From Bacillota bacterium (lineage in GTDB: Bacteria; Bacillota; Clostridia; Lachnospirales; Lachnospiraceae): a DNA stretch of 5,428 bases. The DNA lies in the NCBI GenBank assembly GCA_023441145.1, contig JAEZQN010000044.1:1-5428 (forward strand). Direction: 5' to 3'. Shown in pieces: positions 5,127-5,428 of this stretch; the stretch's first letter is position 1; each line of letters opens with the position of its first letter. The translations under genes and the position numbers were made by a program. The notes beneath the pieces were generated by a model. That model saw nothing but the letters and a program-made list of their open reading frames with translations, did not search any database and was not told the DNA's origin.

Positions 5127-5428
5127 ATGAATTTATTAACCATACAAGAGGTAACCCATAGTTATACTGAACGCTGTTTACTTAAAAATGCGTCCATGGG
5201 TATCAATGAAGGGGAGAAGATTGGATTAATTGGAATAAATGGAACAGGGAAATCTACCCTATTAAAGATTGTAGCAGGTCTTGTGGAGCCGGACGAGGGA
5301 AGAGTCGTGAAGGGAAATCAGGTGCATGTGGAATATTTACCACAGACACCAGTCTTTGACAACAAGAAGACACTTATTGAGAACATTGTGGAAGGGAAAG
5401 CCATTCATACCGATATCTGGACCTTAGA
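5127..5428 (+). CDS. ABC-F ATPase, Uup/YfmR-like (5' end only)
   Basis: These are the first 100 codons of a second, different ABC-F type protein, open to the right edge. It starts MNLLTIQEVTHSYTERCLLK and carries Walker A GINGTGKST (36-44, Lys42), then the strand and turn AGLVEPDEGRV (50-60) and a Q-loop in YLPQTP (Gln73). The N-terminus without a membrane segment, IGLIGINGTGKSTLLKI and the LPQ motif fit the Uup/YfmR/YdiF-like group of duplicated soluble ATPases, which act on ribosomes or in DNA-linked processes. The second ATPase domain lies outside the window, so the subfamily, and even the ABC-F assignment, is an inference from the N-terminus. The ATG at 5127 is preceded at 5115-5119 by AGGAG with 7 bases of spacing, and by a strong promoter. 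It is transcribed divergently from the YkpA-like gene, 180 bases apart, start to start. Confidence 0.8.
   Translation, partial: MNLLTIQEVTHSYTERCLLKNASMGINEGEKIGLIGINGTGKSTLLKIVAGLVEPDEGRVVKGNQVHVEYLPQTPVFDNKKTLIENIVEGKAIHTDIWTL

Overview
The window looks like chromosome from a low-to-moderate-GC Firmicute, most likely a clostridium of the Lachnospiraceae type. This is inferred from strong AGGAGG-type ribosome binding sites, consensus sigma-A promoters, a YkpA-like ABC-F protein close to what I recall of the Bacillus subtilis protein, and an HlyC/CorC-type CNNM protein. No sequence search was possible, so the taxon is an inference.

Layout, left to right. (1) Bases 1-1187, + strand: the 3' end of an FtsX/MacB-type ABC permease gene, then its ATPase gene 11 bases later. 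The ribosome binding site overlaps the permease stop, so this is a tightly coupled export or extrusion pair. (2) Bases 1188-1803: 616 bases with no credible gene, occupied by repeats. Two direct copies of a 111-nt palindromic module (1209-1319 and 1502-1612, 106/111 identical) lie 293 bases apart. The second copy sits at the centre of a larger nested inverted repeat (1385-1751) with 28-bp ends matching at 25 positions. This looks like a MITE-like or structured-RNA element and is the most interesting part of the window. The HlyC-type gene's terminator hairpin (1762-1798) follows directly. (3) Bases 1804-3126, - strand: a complete CNNM/CBS/CorC_HlyC membrane protein gene, read from a TTG start. 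Its promoter carries a perfect 7-3-7 palindrome over the -10 box. (4) Bases 3312-4946, - strand: a complete YkpA/YbiT-type ABC-F ATPase whose second ATPase site is degenerate. (5) Bases 4947-5126: a divergent promoter region. (6) From 5127 to the right edge, + strand: the first 100 codons of a second, different ABC-F protein.

Functionally the coding part is ordinary: a substrate-export ABC pair, a predicted divalent-cation (Mg2+/Co2+) homeostasis protein, and two divergently transcribed ABC-F ATPases, a family that acts on the ribosome. No terminator is visible between the YkpA-like gene and the HlyC-like gene, so read-through into the latter is possible in addition to its own promoter. I see no tRNA, rRNA, CRISPR array or transposase gene.
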